Assembly: GCA_013407085.1 (NCBI GenBank)
Contig: JACCGJ010014862.1
Coordinates: 1-64,000 of the forward strand
Source: Atriophallophorus winterbourni
Taxonomy: Eukaryota; Platyhelminthes; Trematoda; Plagiorchiida; Microphallidae
Reading direction: 5' to 3'
DNA length: 64,000 bases
The position numbers and the translations under genes were made by a program. This document shows positions 40,541 to 52,524 of this stretch, piece by piece (positions within the stretch are counted from its first letter, which is position 1; the number at the start of each line of letters is the position of its first letter). The notes beneath the pieces were generated by a model, which saw nothing but the letters and a program-made list of their open reading frames with translations, did no database searches and was not told the DNA's origin.

Positions 40541-41312
40541 CGTCCTCCATCTCTTTTTGGCTTTTGAGAGTTTTTCTCCGTAAGCGCGGTTCGTCAAGAT
40601 GAAGAGAATTGGGGTGTCGACTTAGGTGGGTTATTGAATCAGGCAGTATCGAGCTCATATCCATCATTGAACACAGCTGGTACCATTGTTCAATGTTGTG
40701 AGTTCTTCTACAAGTGTCCCAGATGTCTCCGGTAGATTGATGTAGATTACACTGAGATTCATCAAATTGTTTTTATTTCAATATTATTTCTGGAGGTAGA
40801 GGAATTCTGCTGATGGAGATTCAGTAGACGCCCCTTCGACTGTTTTAACTGACTAACATCTGAGTGGCATCTAGCGTTTGCATCACGAAACTGTTCAGCC
40901 TCCCGCAATTTCTCTTTAAGTAACGCAGCATCTTTTGGAGGTACGGGATGTAGCGCTGGCTTTAGGTTGGTTTCATTTTTTAGTGAGTTGTTGTGGGCAA
41001 TTACTATCGACTTCAATGTTTCCTCGAATTTTTGAGAACAGTTCTCTTAGTATTTGATTCGATCTTCTAGGTTTCCGGATTGTGATACATTGGTCTCGGC
41101 GCAGTTTAACGGCTTTATTCTACAGACGCCGCACAAATAACAGACACCTGGAATTTCAGCATTATTGATAAAGACTACACCTCTTTCGTCAAAACTTTAT
41201 CGCAATTAGTGTGTATCATAGTGGAGCACATATTACACATGACTACTTTCGAGTTCACACTTACCCCCTTTTTACAAATTTTACACGAGTCACGTGTAGT
41301 TTTCTTGGGTCG
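40541..41312 (-). pseudogene. CR1-C host ORF1 N-terminal part with PHD-like finger
   Basis: Minus strand from about 41312: MSRPKKTTRDSCKICKKG, VVMCNMCSTMIHTNCDK, VCYLCGVC, a PHD-like Cys/His array. A coiled-coil-prone stretch follows (KEKLREAEQFRDANARCH), then EQWYQLCSMMD and LDEPRLRRKTLKS up to the insertion point at 40541. Confidence 0.78.
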
Positions 41313-41649
41313 TGACATCCGATCGCGGTTGAGGTCAAGGTCGTCTGATCGTTGAACGTATCAATCGATTAACGGTTGAGAGATGAAATTTGCGAGGTTC
41401 ACGTGTGAACGTATCGCGAATTCCCGATTAAAACAGTCGTGGTGACCGTAGATTTGATCTCACACGAAGGAAACACGGCTTGCTGAAATCAGCAGAAGAA
41501 GATCTTCGAATGGTAGCGGTCCTGAGCAAGTCAAAACAGCGATAACAAATTTTGCACGCGCACAAATTTTTCACAGTGATGTGGAAAATAGGAACTTCCG
41601 AAATATTGATCACAATACACTAAAAGTAATTGCTTCCAATAGATATCTT

Positions 41650-42400
41650 CAAGCGGAATCGAATGGTGTTAGAATGATCCTTATAGAAGCAGCGAGTGAC
41701 GAGTAATGTTCAAAAGTATCAGAGCACAAAATTATGCAGGGGAGCAGCTTAACAGGCCCATAATTTGTTGCGTCGGAACTACAGCCACACTTGTAAATTG
41801 GTTTTATCACACCAGATTTTCCATGCTGATGGTACGCAAACTTCGCGAAGACTCCGGATGAAAACCTCTGCTAGACTGTACGAAAATTGTCTATAACATG
41901 CACGAAGAATAGCTGGGGTAATGTTGTCCCCACCCAAGGATGTCTTTGTATTTAGTCGCCGTAGGTGTCATTGCAAATAGACTTGATCCATTATTAGTTC
42001 AGTTAGAGGTTCTACAGAGTTTGATATACCATGATGCAATAATTGCTGTTGAGGGCAAAACACGTGGGAGTAAAAGCTCGCAAGAACGTCCGTTTTCTGC
42101 ATCGCATTATTTTGAGCTTTTAATTACCAGGATATAATGTTCTTACACTGACACGTACGTGTATATGTTATATTTTGTTGGAGTCCCCTCGAAGTCAGCT
42201 TTCTGGATATCCCACTCTCGTAGCGGTATTCGATAATACGAGCGAATTCGGATTTTTCGTGGTTTTCCCATATTGGATGCACGCGTCCAACGCTGTTAAT
42301 ACTCTTCAAGTCCTCAAAGGGATTAACGTCATCGGAAAGATCTTATTCTTCGCCGTCGACTGCTTATATATTCAACAGAGTGAGATCAACTACTGAAGCG
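41650..42400. other. CR1-like RT scrap and unassigned sequence
   Basis: 41750-41960 on the minus strand has RT N-terminal residues (GDNITPAIL, FIRSLRE) of the 19-kb family. The rest up to 42400 is unassigned. Confidence 0.4.
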
Positions 42401-42409
42401 TACGCCGGG

Positions 42410-44190
42410 TTCAATTCTGATTTTACTCTTAATAGTGAACACTGCTTTTTGTCGCGCTCACGATATTCATCATCGATCGCTCTACAGAAACACTGCTTGC
42501 GCACACCACAGAACAGTGCTGCCCACAAACCTGAGCGTATGACCCCGCAAAGAAAACAAAAGCGCATCGGGCTGCATTTTTACGGTTTGCCAAAAGTCGG
42601 TAAGTCCTAAGGCCAGTTCTGTCACGTGTTACGCCTGATTAATGAAAGTGTATGCAAAATGCGACAAATCTCAGACCACGGATTTGGTAGCGATTATTAA
42701 AGGAGATAATCGTCCCAGTGTTACGTTTGCCAGGTTTGGAAGGCTAAACCAACAGAGTCATCCTCGGAGGCGAAAACCCCTGAGAATGAAATTGAAAAAA
42801 ACCATCATACGCGAACTGGCCAACATTTGCCTAGATAACCACGCAGATGGTGACTAAAACGGGTAAAAGTTCGCCCGGATCAGTGACTCCTTAACTTAAC
42901 GGAAACAAGAAAGGGACTCAGCAAAATCATTTCTATAAAGACCGACTCAATTTATAAACCAAAATCCACGGGGATAAATCTTAGTGCTATATGTACCAAC
43001 TTAACCGAGTCACGGGAAACGCTATTCAAAGTTAGACAAAAACATGACTTATCTGAGTGGTATAAACTCTGTAGTCAGATGAGACTGGCAGCTGTTACAC
43101 TCTCATCAATAGTTCGGCTGAACCGCGGCCAGAATTTTACACGCAAAGATGATCCTCGCATTTTACGATTAACGATGCAATCTGCGGAGGACGTGGAAAA
43201 CGTACTCTTAAATGCTTAACATCTTAGAGGTGTTGCAGATTCTACATGTCGTATTCATGCAGATCTACCAGGGTGGGAGCGAGAGAGAAGTGGTGGCGGT
43301 GTTGCTCTTTATTATCATAATCGCTTCCAGTGCGTCCAATCGACAATACAGAATTCACCCTTGAGAGTACAATTTAGTGTTCTTAAACGTTGATGTCTGG
43401 TGAAGTTTGCATGATTGGTGTGGTCTACCGGGCTCCTTCGTTTACGGAATCGTACATCGAAAGGTTGATCCATGTGATTCAGCGCTTGCCTCGCACTCAG
43501 CAAGCAACAATACTTATCGTGGGTGATTTTAACCTGCCTATCATTTATCTCAGAGACGTTCACTCCTAACAAACGTTAGAACACCGATTTAGAGAGGAAC
43601 TAGATTCAGTCCCTTTATACAACCATGTTCAGAAATGCACTCGGAGATGTTCTGACCGTCTTGGATTTGGTGTTAACAACGGAAGAACAATCTGCCGAAG
43701 CGATCGGATTCCAGGCTAGGCTGGGTCTTAGTAACCATTCAGTGCTTGTGTCCGACTATGTTTGCAGTACACATCAATCTCTTGCTCGAAATGTGGTGGT
43801 TCGCCGGGTAGCTAAATTAACCCTGAGTCAATTGCACGTGCAGATTCAGCATTGGCAGACGGACCACATAAGCCCTGACTCGGAATGGAACGAACTTGTA
43901 GATTTTCTGAAACGGAAGATTGACGAGAACTCGCAGATCATTCCTAAAATATCCGAAGATGAAATTCGTTTTGTTGTCCACAGCGGAAATAAAAAGTGGG
44001 TAGCGCTGAAGCGAGCAGCGTGGATGCAGCATAAACCAACAATACCTTCACTTCTTGGCAAAATTTCCGTATGTTGCTCAAAAAATGACTTCACTTATTC
44101 GAGAGGATAAGGAAAGACATCAATTGATGCTGTTGTCAAAAATGGAACGCAACCCTGTTACTATATATAATCATGAACGTGAAAGCAAAA
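42410..44190 (+). mobile_element. CR1-B LINE, plus, 5' half
   Basis: The 5' UTR (about 42410-42535) and ORF1 start (TPQRKQKRIGLHFYGLPKVG) mirror 18480-18600. ORF1 then gives WYKLCSQMRLAAVTLS, DDPRILRLTMQSAEDVE and RIHADLPGWERER. It fuses abruptly to endonuclease sequence (SGGGVALYYHNR), then GDFNLP (near 43520), LDLVLTTEEQS, and the RT linker to 44110. The ORF1-to-endonuclease jump near 43280 is an internal deletion. RT palm absent. Confidence 0.78.
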
Positions 44191-44980
44191 ATCAAACCAA
44201 GTATTTTTGTTGTCCAGGTTTTTAGTCCTCTAAAAATCAACAACCATAAGATAGTAAAAATTGAAATATAAGTGCATAAACAAGATAAGGATTTAGAATA
44301 AGCAGTATATATGTGTTCGGGAAACGAATAATTCAATAAAAATTCGTCTTATTTTGTTTTAAACTCATGCAAGATAGTGGAGTGAGCAATGGTAGAAGGT
44401 AAACTGTTCCAAGTAAAACAGACACGGAGAGATTAAAAATACATTCTAGAGTTCAAGCTGGAACGGGATACCAACAGCACATTCATGTGTCCGATAATTC
44501 CTCGTAGCTTGAATCAATCCGGTAAGGGGTGCCTCGGGGTATGGAATGTTTTGTAAAGTAAGATAAGGTCTCCTTCTCTTTCGCCGATAGGGAAAGTCGA
44601 ACAGATTTAGTTGAGCTAACCTTTCTTTATGAGGTTTATTTCGGATTTCGAGAACTAGTTTTGTTGAGCGGTGATAGATTAACTTCCATGACTGGTCTCA
44701 AGTATGTATTCCTTGGGAATATCTTGGTCGAAAATATCCCAAATACTCGTTTGAGTAGATTTAGGACAGGTGTTGTTTTTTTCAAGGCAGTGTTAATTTG
44801 AAGTGAGCTTTTTTATACTGGAGCATTTTGTTTCGCGACATTGTGCGTTGGTGTAGATGCATTTCTTGGGTTGCAATTTCAACAAGGATGGGGTGTGGGG
44901 AAGGAAGCTATCGGAGTGCGGATTATCTGTTAGACCGCCTCCTGCAGAGTCGGCATCTGAAGTTTTTGCTTGCAAGGAAG
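44190..44980 (-). mobile_element. CR1-like LINE, minus, extreme internal deletion
   Basis: Endonuclease start KCIYTNAQC (about 44860-44890) passes straight into RT C-terminal residues (LNLLKRVFG, IFSTKIFPRN). A 3' end follows at about 44200 (tttagtcctctaaaaatcaa on the plus strand). Confidence 0.65.
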
Positions 44981-45127
44981 GCTGATCGTTTTGAGGTTGT
45001 ACTGTTGGAATACAGTGATTTATAGTATCGGCTGATTTGTTTCTGACACGTCCATTACTGATTGAGTTGGTCGTGTTTCTATTGGACTATGTGGTGCATC
45101 TATCTATCAAATATGAAGTTTTGATGG

Positions 45128-45540
45128 GCTTAATTCAATTCAATTCAATTTTAATGGTCAAAAAATCATATAGCTTTACAAAAAACCACAGAATAATATG
45201 GCAACAACGAATAATATAACAAGCAAAACTGGGATTATGTTGCTTACTAAGCAGTTCAAGAATCAATAAAAAATCCAAAAGGCAGAAATTGTTTTGATTG
45301 GTGGGATAACAAATGTAGATGCATGGTGTTAAGATGTATAGTTTTCTTCGATGCAAGGGTTTAGGGTCAAAAAGGCATCAAGGCTTCTCCTGGAAGTTTG
45401 CTGATTTGGTGAGTTTACAACATTGTTCCAAGTAAAACAAACTCGCACGGCAAAAAAATGTCGTCTGCAGTTGATTCTCGAGTGAGGGACAGTTAGAGTA
45501 AATGTGTGAGCTCTTGTATTATGCGATCTCCGTAGAGGGT
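45128..45540 (-). mobile_element. CR1-like LINE 3' end, minus
   Basis: The plus strand starts with tandem aattc units and ttttaatggtcaaaaaatca, the reverse of the 35234 terminus. Only the 3' UTR and the last RT codons remain. Confidence 0.7.
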
Positions 45541-45559
45541 GATTTTAGGTATTCAAGGA

Positions 45560-47470
45560 AATTCAAGATTTTTAATGGTCTAAAAAGCAACAAGCTTAAC
45601 AACAACCATAGAATGGTAAAAATTTAAATTTAAGTGTATAAACAATATAAGAAAATAGATTAAACAGTATGTAAGTGTTCTGGAAACGAATAATGCAATG
45701 AAAATTCATCTAATTTCGTTTTAAGTTCATGCAAGCTAGTGGAGTGAGCAACGGTTGAAGGTGAACTGTTCCAAGTAAAACAGACACGGACAGAATAAAA
45801 ATACCTTCTACAGTTCAGGTGGGAATGGGGTATGACCATGGGTCCGATAATTTCTCGTATCCCTTCGCGTGAATAAATCCTGTAAGGGATGGTTCGGGGT
45901 ATGGAATGTTTTGTAAAGTAAGATAAGGTCTCCTCTGATTCGTCGATAGGGAAAATCGAACAGATTCAGTTGAGCTATCCGTTCTTTATATGGTTTGTTT
46001 CGGATGCTGAGACCTAGTATTGTTGAGCGGTGATAGATTAGCTGCATAAGTTCCACATCCCTCTTGAGCCACGGTGACCATGACTGCACAACGTATTCCA
46101 TGACTGGTCGCAAGTATGTATTCATGATCCTTGGGAATATTTTTGGCGAAAATTTCTCAAATACACGTTTGAGTAGATTTAGAACACGTGTTGCTTTTTT
46201 AAAGGCACTGTTAGTTTGAAGTGATGTTTTTAAACTGGAGCATATCCAGACACCCAAATCTTTTTCTTCATTGCAATTTTCAAGGTCATGCGAACCCATG
46301 TGATATGTGAGCTCTACTCGATTACCCACATTCATGATCATGCATTTGTTGAAGTTAAACGGCAGTTTGTTCTTTAACGACCAGCTGTGAAGCGTATCAA
46401 GATCCTTTTGTAATAGCAGACAGTCTTCTGGACTACGAATGCTGCGCCAAATCTTTATGTCGTCCGCAAATAACGAAATGTTACATCGAACAATTTCCGG
46501 TACTTCCGCTAGTTGCTGCGATTGGTTTGGATATATCATTTGTTAACCACGGAGTCCAACCATGTGATGCATGCACCATAATTTCATTGAGGTGGGCAGC
46601 GTTCCAGGCGAGAAGATTCTGAAAATCCGTCGCAGCATACCTAGAAGCTAGGAAGCACGCTTGTAGATGACCACGCGATGCAGACTGTTCTTTAGTTTGC
46701 CGCATACTCAGAGTCTAAGATCTCTTCCCGACTCATTTTGCATTTTCGGAAATTGAATGGTAGCTTATTCTTTATTGATTTTATCCGCGTTCAAAGTTTA
46801 ATATCATCAGCAAAGAGAATCAACTTGCATGAGAACGTCTCTGATAGGTCGTTGATGTAAACCAAGAAAAGTACTGACCCGAGGACGAAACCTTGCGGTA
46901 CGCCACTACAGGCATCAATAACCCGTTGATTCAAACGATCGCCTTTCGCCCATTAAGGTAACTTTCTAACCATACGAGTAGCTGTTTGCTGATACCCATC
47001 TGCCTCAGTTTTTGTAGTAGTTGAATGTGATCAACTCTGTCAAAAGCTTTAGACTTATCCGGGTAGCTAGCTTGGATGCTAGCTCCTTCGTCAACCGCTT
47101 GGGCAACAAGTTTGTCATGCATGAGCGAGATTTCCAAAACCATGCAGCGGCACAGATTTTATATTTTGTGATTCCAAGTGCTGAACTATTTTTCTGTCAC
47201 TATACGCTATAGAACTTTGGATAATACAGGAAGTAAGGTGACATTACTGTAGTTTCCTGGATCTGAACGTCCATCACCACAGACTGCCACTCTGTTGGCA
47301 CTACTCCGTCGGTTAGAGAATTCTTAAACAATTCACTTAATGGTTCACACAGTTGCGGTCACGGGATTTCAGTACAGTCTGTGTGTTTTCGTCTGCTCCA
47401 TGGGATTTCCTAGTGTTCAATCGACACAAATTTCGTTGTATAATCGCTGAATTGATCTCGATCAGTTGAT
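45560..47470 (-). mobile_element. CR1-like LINE RT, minus
   Basis: Largest open part 45808-46539: ISLFADDIKIWRSIRSPEDC, NKLPFNFNKCMIMNVG, EEKDLGVWICSSLKTS, NTYLRPVMEYVVQSWSPWLK. Upstream from 47150: SKAFDRVDHIQLLQKLRQMG, then GVPQGFVLG and a second FADD near 46810-46830. Two FADD-bearing stretches show that two copies are joined here, near 46540-46720. Confidence 0.75.
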
Positions 47471-47841
47471 GTTGGCAATTCTTCAGTTGATCTAACCGTT
47501 AATTGACTAACTATTTTTGCATATGTTATGTTTTGCATATGTTATCTGTATAAACGCAATTGCAAAGTCATAAACGATAAATTTAATATTGGTCTATCGA
47601 AGCAAAGAGTGCAGTCACACATGTTTCCAAACTCGGTTTAATGTTGTTCATAATCTTTGTGAGTCATTTCCCGCAAGCAAAACAGAGAAATTTTTTTACT
47701 TATATCTGGCGATATAGTTGTTTGCTTTCATTTGGTTGAATTCGATTAGGGGTGTACCCAGTTGAAAATAATGCGCTCGATTCGAGTATTGAGACTTGGC
47801 CAAATGCTTAAAATAAGTCAAACTCACAGTTCGTTCATTTT

Positions 47842-48039
47842 CTAGCCCTGACAATTCTGCATGCCTTCGTTGGAATTTATTTGCTCTGGCAGAAACAAGT
47901 CAGCTTTTATTAACCATGCACCAAAAGGTAAACGGCCAAATGCATTGTCATCAGCGATATTTAAGGCTTGGACAACCACGCGCACGACAGAGGGTGTTCC
48001 ACCATCCACCTTGATGGAATGATTAAACGTCCAGCTCAT
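47842..48039 (-). other. Open frame of unknown status upstream of stomatin
   Basis: 65 codons (MSWTFNHSIKVDGG...GRLPFGAWLIKADLFLPE). No recognised domain, and no convincing splice sites or Kozak context. It shares the roughly 210-bp gap with the stomatin start, which holds two CCAAT-type motifs, so a divergent first exon is possible; chance is equally likely. Confidence 0.2.
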
Positions 48040-48179
48040 CCGCCATCATATGATTGGCCCAAATGATTTTCTTTCCTACCCGACTGCTGATTGGCTAGTT
48101 AAACGAAGATCACAGTTCTACCTACGATTTAACAGATAAATCACATGCTGCGTGGGTGGATGTGGGCCTGACCGATATA

Positions 48180-48235
48180 TTAATAGAAAACGTTCAGTGA
48201 TGTGTTGCTCACATTCCCCGAAAACGTTCAATTTC
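48180..48235 (-). repeat. RepH end fragment, minus
   Basis: gatgtgttgctcacattcc is the reverse complement of the RepH block ggatgtgagcaacacat. It lies immediately upstream of the stomatin ATG. Confidence 0.55.
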
Positions 48236-48248
48236 AAACGATTGCATA

Positions 48249-48812
48249 ATGAAGCGCGGTAACACAGCTCAAGGTGAGGCAGGTACCGCAGATGATGCAT
48301 GGCTTGGAAACGACAAACACACCTTTTGCGAGGTCCTTTTGATTGTCCTCAGTTGGTTGGTGTTTTTATTGACTTTTCCATTATCCATCTTTTTTGTCTT
48401 GAGAATAATCAACGTTTACGAACGTGGAGTGATATTGCGACTAGGCAAACCGTTGCGAAGGAACGGAAGCCATATACTTAACGCCGGTATATGTACTAGA
48501 ATGTTGTTCATCGACGAACTACTTACCATTGATCTACGAACACGTGCCATCAACATACCGCCTCAAGAAGTGCTAACAGCCGATGCAGTAACCATCAACG
48601 TGGATGCTGTGGTTTACATGCAAGTGCTGGATGCGAGCGCGGCACTTTTGAAGATAAAGGATCCGTTTGAAGCAACAAATCTATTGGCAGTTAGCCTTTT
48701 ACGTACGGTTCTGGGAAGTTATGAGTTGAGTCAAATTTTGACCGAAAGAGAACAAATCGACTCCAAACTCAGAAATCTTCTTGATTCTGCAACGGATGCT
48801 TGGGGTATACGT
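48249..48812 (+). CDS. STOM: Stomatin exon 1
   Basis: ATG at 48249; donor GTGAGT at 48813 after WGIR, phase 0. It holds the cytosolic N-terminus, membrane hairpin and first part of the SPFH domain. Confidence 0.93.
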
Positions 48813-51226
48813 GTGAGTTTCCGAAATTCTGTTTGCACACAATTTCACAGAAATTCAATTTCCTTAAGTGAACTTTGGTCAGTTTGCGATGATTGCGAAA
48901 AAAATGATAAGTGATTGATTTTGAAAAAAATCTTACGGTATTATACATCATTTAGCTTCTTAAGAGAGGCTTTGGTTTGATGACAATCAGCCTAAAATTT
49001 AAATCCATCTACATCTGTTTTGGCGAATGTGATTAAGCAGGTTGTTTGTATCAACCTTACCAAACAGTGGTTTACGAACTTAGCAACAGGATGCTGTTGT
49101 GTTTAACCAAAACCTGTAAAATTTTGTCCAAAACCGTACTGCTATCCATCGATTCATCTGAACGTATTGCAATAAATAAGTTTACACAAACGCTTGAGAC
49201 TTCTTGAACTTATCCTATATATGCACACTTGACGATCTTCAATTGCGAAAGAAGATAGGAGAAAAACAAAGGCGATTTTCGCTATGTGGTGGCAATATCA
49301 ATGAGTTTATTTGGGATAACAAGAAACATATTATCCTGGATAACCGATTACCTGACCGATCGCCGTGTGCGAGTCCGCATTGACGGTGTTCTATCAAAAA
49401 ACATCAATGTCACCAGCGGCGTCCCCCAAGGTTTAGTGCTCGGGCCTATCATTTTCTTCTTATACATAAATGATATTGCGCAAATAGTACGACGCAAGTT
49501 ATTTTTTCGCTGATGACAGAAACCAATCCAATCGATTGAGGATTGTTTGATGCTACAAGAGGAATTGGATGCCATGTATCACTGGTCTCAACTAAATCAA
49601 GATGCCTTTCAAAATATGTAAATGTAAAATCTTGGCCGGTCATACAAGCATAAATATAAACTTGGTCAACGAAACTTGAGTTGGACGAGCACTGAGAAGG
49701 ATCTTTTTCCGGATTACTAATAACCTGAAACCGAATATTTATTGCCAGAAAGTCTACAGCGGGGCAAGCGGTATCTTGGGATTGCTGAGGTGAATATTTG
49801 GGCGGTACTCTCCTAAAACGTTCCCCCGCATTTTAAATACCTACATCCATCCAACGATAGAATATGTGATCCAAGTTTGGGCACCGTGGCTGCGTAACGA
49901 CATTGGATTGCTGGATAAAATTTACTACCGGGTGGCGAAGCTACTTGATGGAATGCAGCAAATCCCGTAACAAGAGCGAATGACTATGCTGGGATTTACC
50001 GATTTTGCACAAAGGAGAGTAGGGAGCGACATGATCCCAACATATAAATTACTGCGGATGGAAAATCACCCTTTCACGATTTGACAAAAGTTAGTTCGCT
50101 TAATAATACACGGAGTCACTCAAATGGTCTCGTTATACCGCAATCAAGACTCGATTGTAGACGTCATTTCTTCTCGGTGCGTATTTGCTTTCTGTGGAAT
50201 TCACTATTAGAGGATTTTCTGAACGCTCCTATGATCGTTGATTTCAAATCGAAATTGGATGCTTATATCAAAGAGCACTCCACTATCGGCCGTGCATATT
50301 GACCCCACATGAACCCACACAAACCAAACACCTCAATTGTATCTTGATTGCATCCTATTTATTTTTATGGCTGTCATTCAATTGTACATGTAAAGCGATT
50401 GCTTTTTTCAACATAAAATCTTGATTCTATTTGAAAAAAAAAATTCGTTGGTTGCTGACATTTTTGTCATACAATAGAGGAACTAGTAATTAACTGGATG
50501 TTTATTGTTATGAAAGATGAAAAATGACATTCACCTGTTCAAGCTGTTTTGAGGCAAGATTTTAATCAAATCGTTTCCCACAATCACACCATCTATTTGT
50601 TTATAAAGTAGCGTGGTGTTCCGATTATTTTCATGGAGTTAACTGAGAACGCAGTGAGCCTTACATTTGATATTCTCTATTTCTTTTATACTATTATATT
50701 TTTCATATTTTCATTCATACCGTCATTCTGTGGTGTTGTAAAGTATTAACTTTTTTAACTATAAATCATTGAATCCTTGATTAACAACTGTGGGAATCGG
50801 AAATATTCTGGCAATACTTCATTAATCGACTGATCTTAAATGCTAGTTACTTAGGCAGCACTGCGTTATTCAGTGACAATCTAATCATTTGCGTACTTAT
50901 TATCACTGTCTAAAATTGTTGGAAATTTTCAGGTCGAAAGAGTTGAAATAAAGGATGTTTCTTTGCCACAAGACATGCAACGTGCCATGGCCGCTGAAGC
51001 TCAAGCCACGCGCGCGGCCAAAGCAAAAATCATTACCGCCAAAGGTGAGCTGGACTCATCCGAGACGCTGAAAAACGCCGCTATGCAGTTGACCTCGTGT
51101 CCAGCCGCATTACAGCTTCGTTACTTGCAAACATTGACAACCATCGCTGCTGAACAAAATTCCACCATTATATTCCCCTTGCCCATCGAGCTGATCTCGG
51201 CGTTTTGTCCCAAGAAGACAGATTAG
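48249..51226 (+). CDS. STOM: Stomatin (SPFH/band 7 membrane protein), 2 exons
   Basis: Monotopic hairpin membrane scaffold that oligomerises at the inner leaflet and modulates ion channels and transporters. Exons 48249-48812 and 50933-51226 join in phase 0 to 285 residues (human stomatin 288). Residues about 25-50 form the hydrophobic hairpin with the conserved Pro (LLTFPLSIFFVLRIINVYER). The SPFH domain follows: GVILRLGKP, IDLRTRAINIPPQEVLTADA, VTINVDAVVYMQV, SYELSQILTEREQID, ATDAWGIR joined to VERVEIKDVSLP, QRAMAAEAQATR, SPAALQLRYLQTLTTIAAE and NSTIIFPLPIEL. The segment after GKPLRR diverges from the usual GPGLFFILPC. The 2.1-kb intron holds a LINE relic. The upstream ATG is the only in-frame start that includes the hairpin. 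Confidence 0.95.
49260..50445 (+). mobile_element. CR1-like LINE RT relic in stomatin intron
   Basis: It reads ILSWITDYLTDRRVRVRIDG, NVTSGVPQGLVLGPIIFFLY, FFADD-type residues at about 49500, YVIQVWAPWLRNDIGLLDKI, VRICFLWNSLLEDFLNAPM, and a 3' end with cttgattctatttgaaaaaa. Same family as 18990-20500. Sense to the gene; many frame breaks. Confidence 0.8.
50446..50932. other. Stomatin intron, right part
   Basis: AT-rich, no feature; ends with TTTTCAG acceptor. Confidence 0.5.
50933..51226 (+). CDS. STOM: Stomatin exon 2
   Basis: Acceptor TTTTCAG ending at 50932. It reads VERVEIKDVSLPQDMQRAMA through FPLPIELISAF to the TAG at 51224-51226. Confidence 0.95.
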   Translation, partial: VERVEIKDVSLPQDMQRAMAAEAQATRAAKAKIITAKGELDSSETLKNAAMQLTSCPAALQLRYLQTLTTIAAEQNSTIIFPLPIELISAFCPKKTD

Positions 51227-51387
51227 AAGCCATAAACGATTTGCGCCACAGACAACCGCTAAAATCATGTTTTGTTGTTTGCAAATGAACAATACATCGC
51301 TATTCTTTTAAATTTTCATGGGAGTTTGAAGGACATTATTGGTTTAATATGTCAAAATAACGTTGTTGTTAAGTGAGATTAAACAAA

Positions 51388-51393
51388 AATAAA
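51388..51393 (+). promoter_or_regulatory. Candidate stomatin polyadenylation signal
   Basis: AATAAA about 160 bases after the stop codon. Confidence 0.5.
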
Positions 51394-51489
51394 ATTATAT
51401 TTTGCACAGAGCAGTTTTGTCAGATTCAGTAAACAAAAATATGTTTAAATTTTCTCAAGTGATTTATCGCATACCTAAATATTTCAAGT

Positions 51490-52510
51490 TCTTTCACGCG
51501 GTATAATGATACAGAGTTCTGCTACTACTACCACCGGTTCAGCGAGCGTGCATACCGATGCACTAGACCTTGCAGATTCGTCGCGAATTCTAATGAACAG
51601 GGAAACGAGCCGGCCAGGCAGTAGAAACGGTTGTAATACCTTGCAGCCATCTTTTCTATGTCATTGACAACATAACTAAATTAAGACATCCTACCTTCAG
51701 AAACCGGACACAATTGTCGGTCACGGTTGACTATTCAGGCGGCCAACGGTATCCGCATAGCCACGTTTAGTCATCCATCTCTCGAGGTAGACCTAGACTT
51801 GCAAAGAACATTTTACTGGATATTCACAACCTAACAATTCCGATCTTCGGTACTGCTTTCTTGTCCTATTTCAATCTCGCGGAAGATATAAGCCAAAGAA
51901 TGTTTAACGATAGCACCACGAAGCTGAATATTGTCGGCCAATAACATTATTCACCCATCCAGGCTATTCGAATTCTGACCCCATCTGTCTCCGAGCTACA
52001 CAGTGAATTAATAGCCGAGTTTCTCGAAGTTCTCAAAACCTCAATCGAGAACTTCTGCGATTAAGCATACGGTCGAGCATCACATCGTTACCACTGGTCT
52101 CCCATTTTTTCTATACCACTCAGACTCGCTCCCAACGTGAGTTTGAGCCTAAGATGGAACTTGGCATCATCACCCCCTCAACTTCTCAATTGGCTACCCC
52201 ACTAAATATGGTCGAAGAGTCAGGCTGATAAATGATTATCGAGAACTCAACCGAATCAGCGTCTCAGATAGATATCATATGCTGCATATTCACGATTTGA
52301 CTTCATTGAAAGGAAAAGCTGTCCTTCTGAAGCTAGACTTGATTCGTGCGTACCATAAGATCCCTGTCCCAGAAACTGACATTCCGAATACAGGGATCAC
52401 GACCGCCTTCGGATTGTATATGTTTGTCCGAATGCCCTTTGGTCGTTGGAACGCGGCTTAGACCTTCCTCAGATTTATGGATCAGGTATTCAACATGAAA
52501 TGAGCAACAT
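51490..52510 (+). mobile_element. Ty3/gypsy LTR retrotransposon pol relic
   Basis: 51720-51960 has retropepsin-downstream residues in broken frames. 52200-52500 reads RLINDYRELNRISVSDRYHM, LLKLDLIRAYHKIPVPETDI, TTAFGLYMFVRMPFG and FLRFMDQVF, the Ty3/gypsy reverse transcriptase N-terminal half. It stops before the Y-x-D-D box, and a RepH copy starts at about 52525. No LTRs are seen. Long dead. Confidence 0.8.
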
Positions 52511-52524
52511 AACAGAATGGTCAT

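Larger units (their letters stand above)
32590..41650 (-). mobile_element. CR1-C host LINE, minus, with two nested insertions
   Basis: A single LINE can be followed from high to low coordinates across two foreign plus-strand elements. 5' UTR: about 41330-41650. ORF1 start and PHD-like finger: 40760-41310. ORF1 middle (EQWYQLCSMMD; LDEPRLRRKTLKS) up to about 40541. First insertion: about 36360-40530. ORF1 C-terminus (RIYADIPWWERKGN; VVLLGVPE): 36110-36345. Endonuclease start (ITYIQTHNAW): about 35810. RT linker (NPKLIYRTLNNNTKLKPGVF): 35235-35460. Second insertion: about 33640-35234. RT palm (INKSPGADGITPAILK; ITPIYKGGTRSDPANYRPVT; GVPQGSVLG; IADD at 32944-32955): 32640-33618. Most of the endonuclease and the 3' end are lost. 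Confidence 0.83.

Noticed and set aside
49500..49525. CTGATGA followed by GAAAC, hammerhead-like
   Set aside because: It lies in the reverse transcriptase codons for the F-A-D-D region and has no pairing stems; chance.
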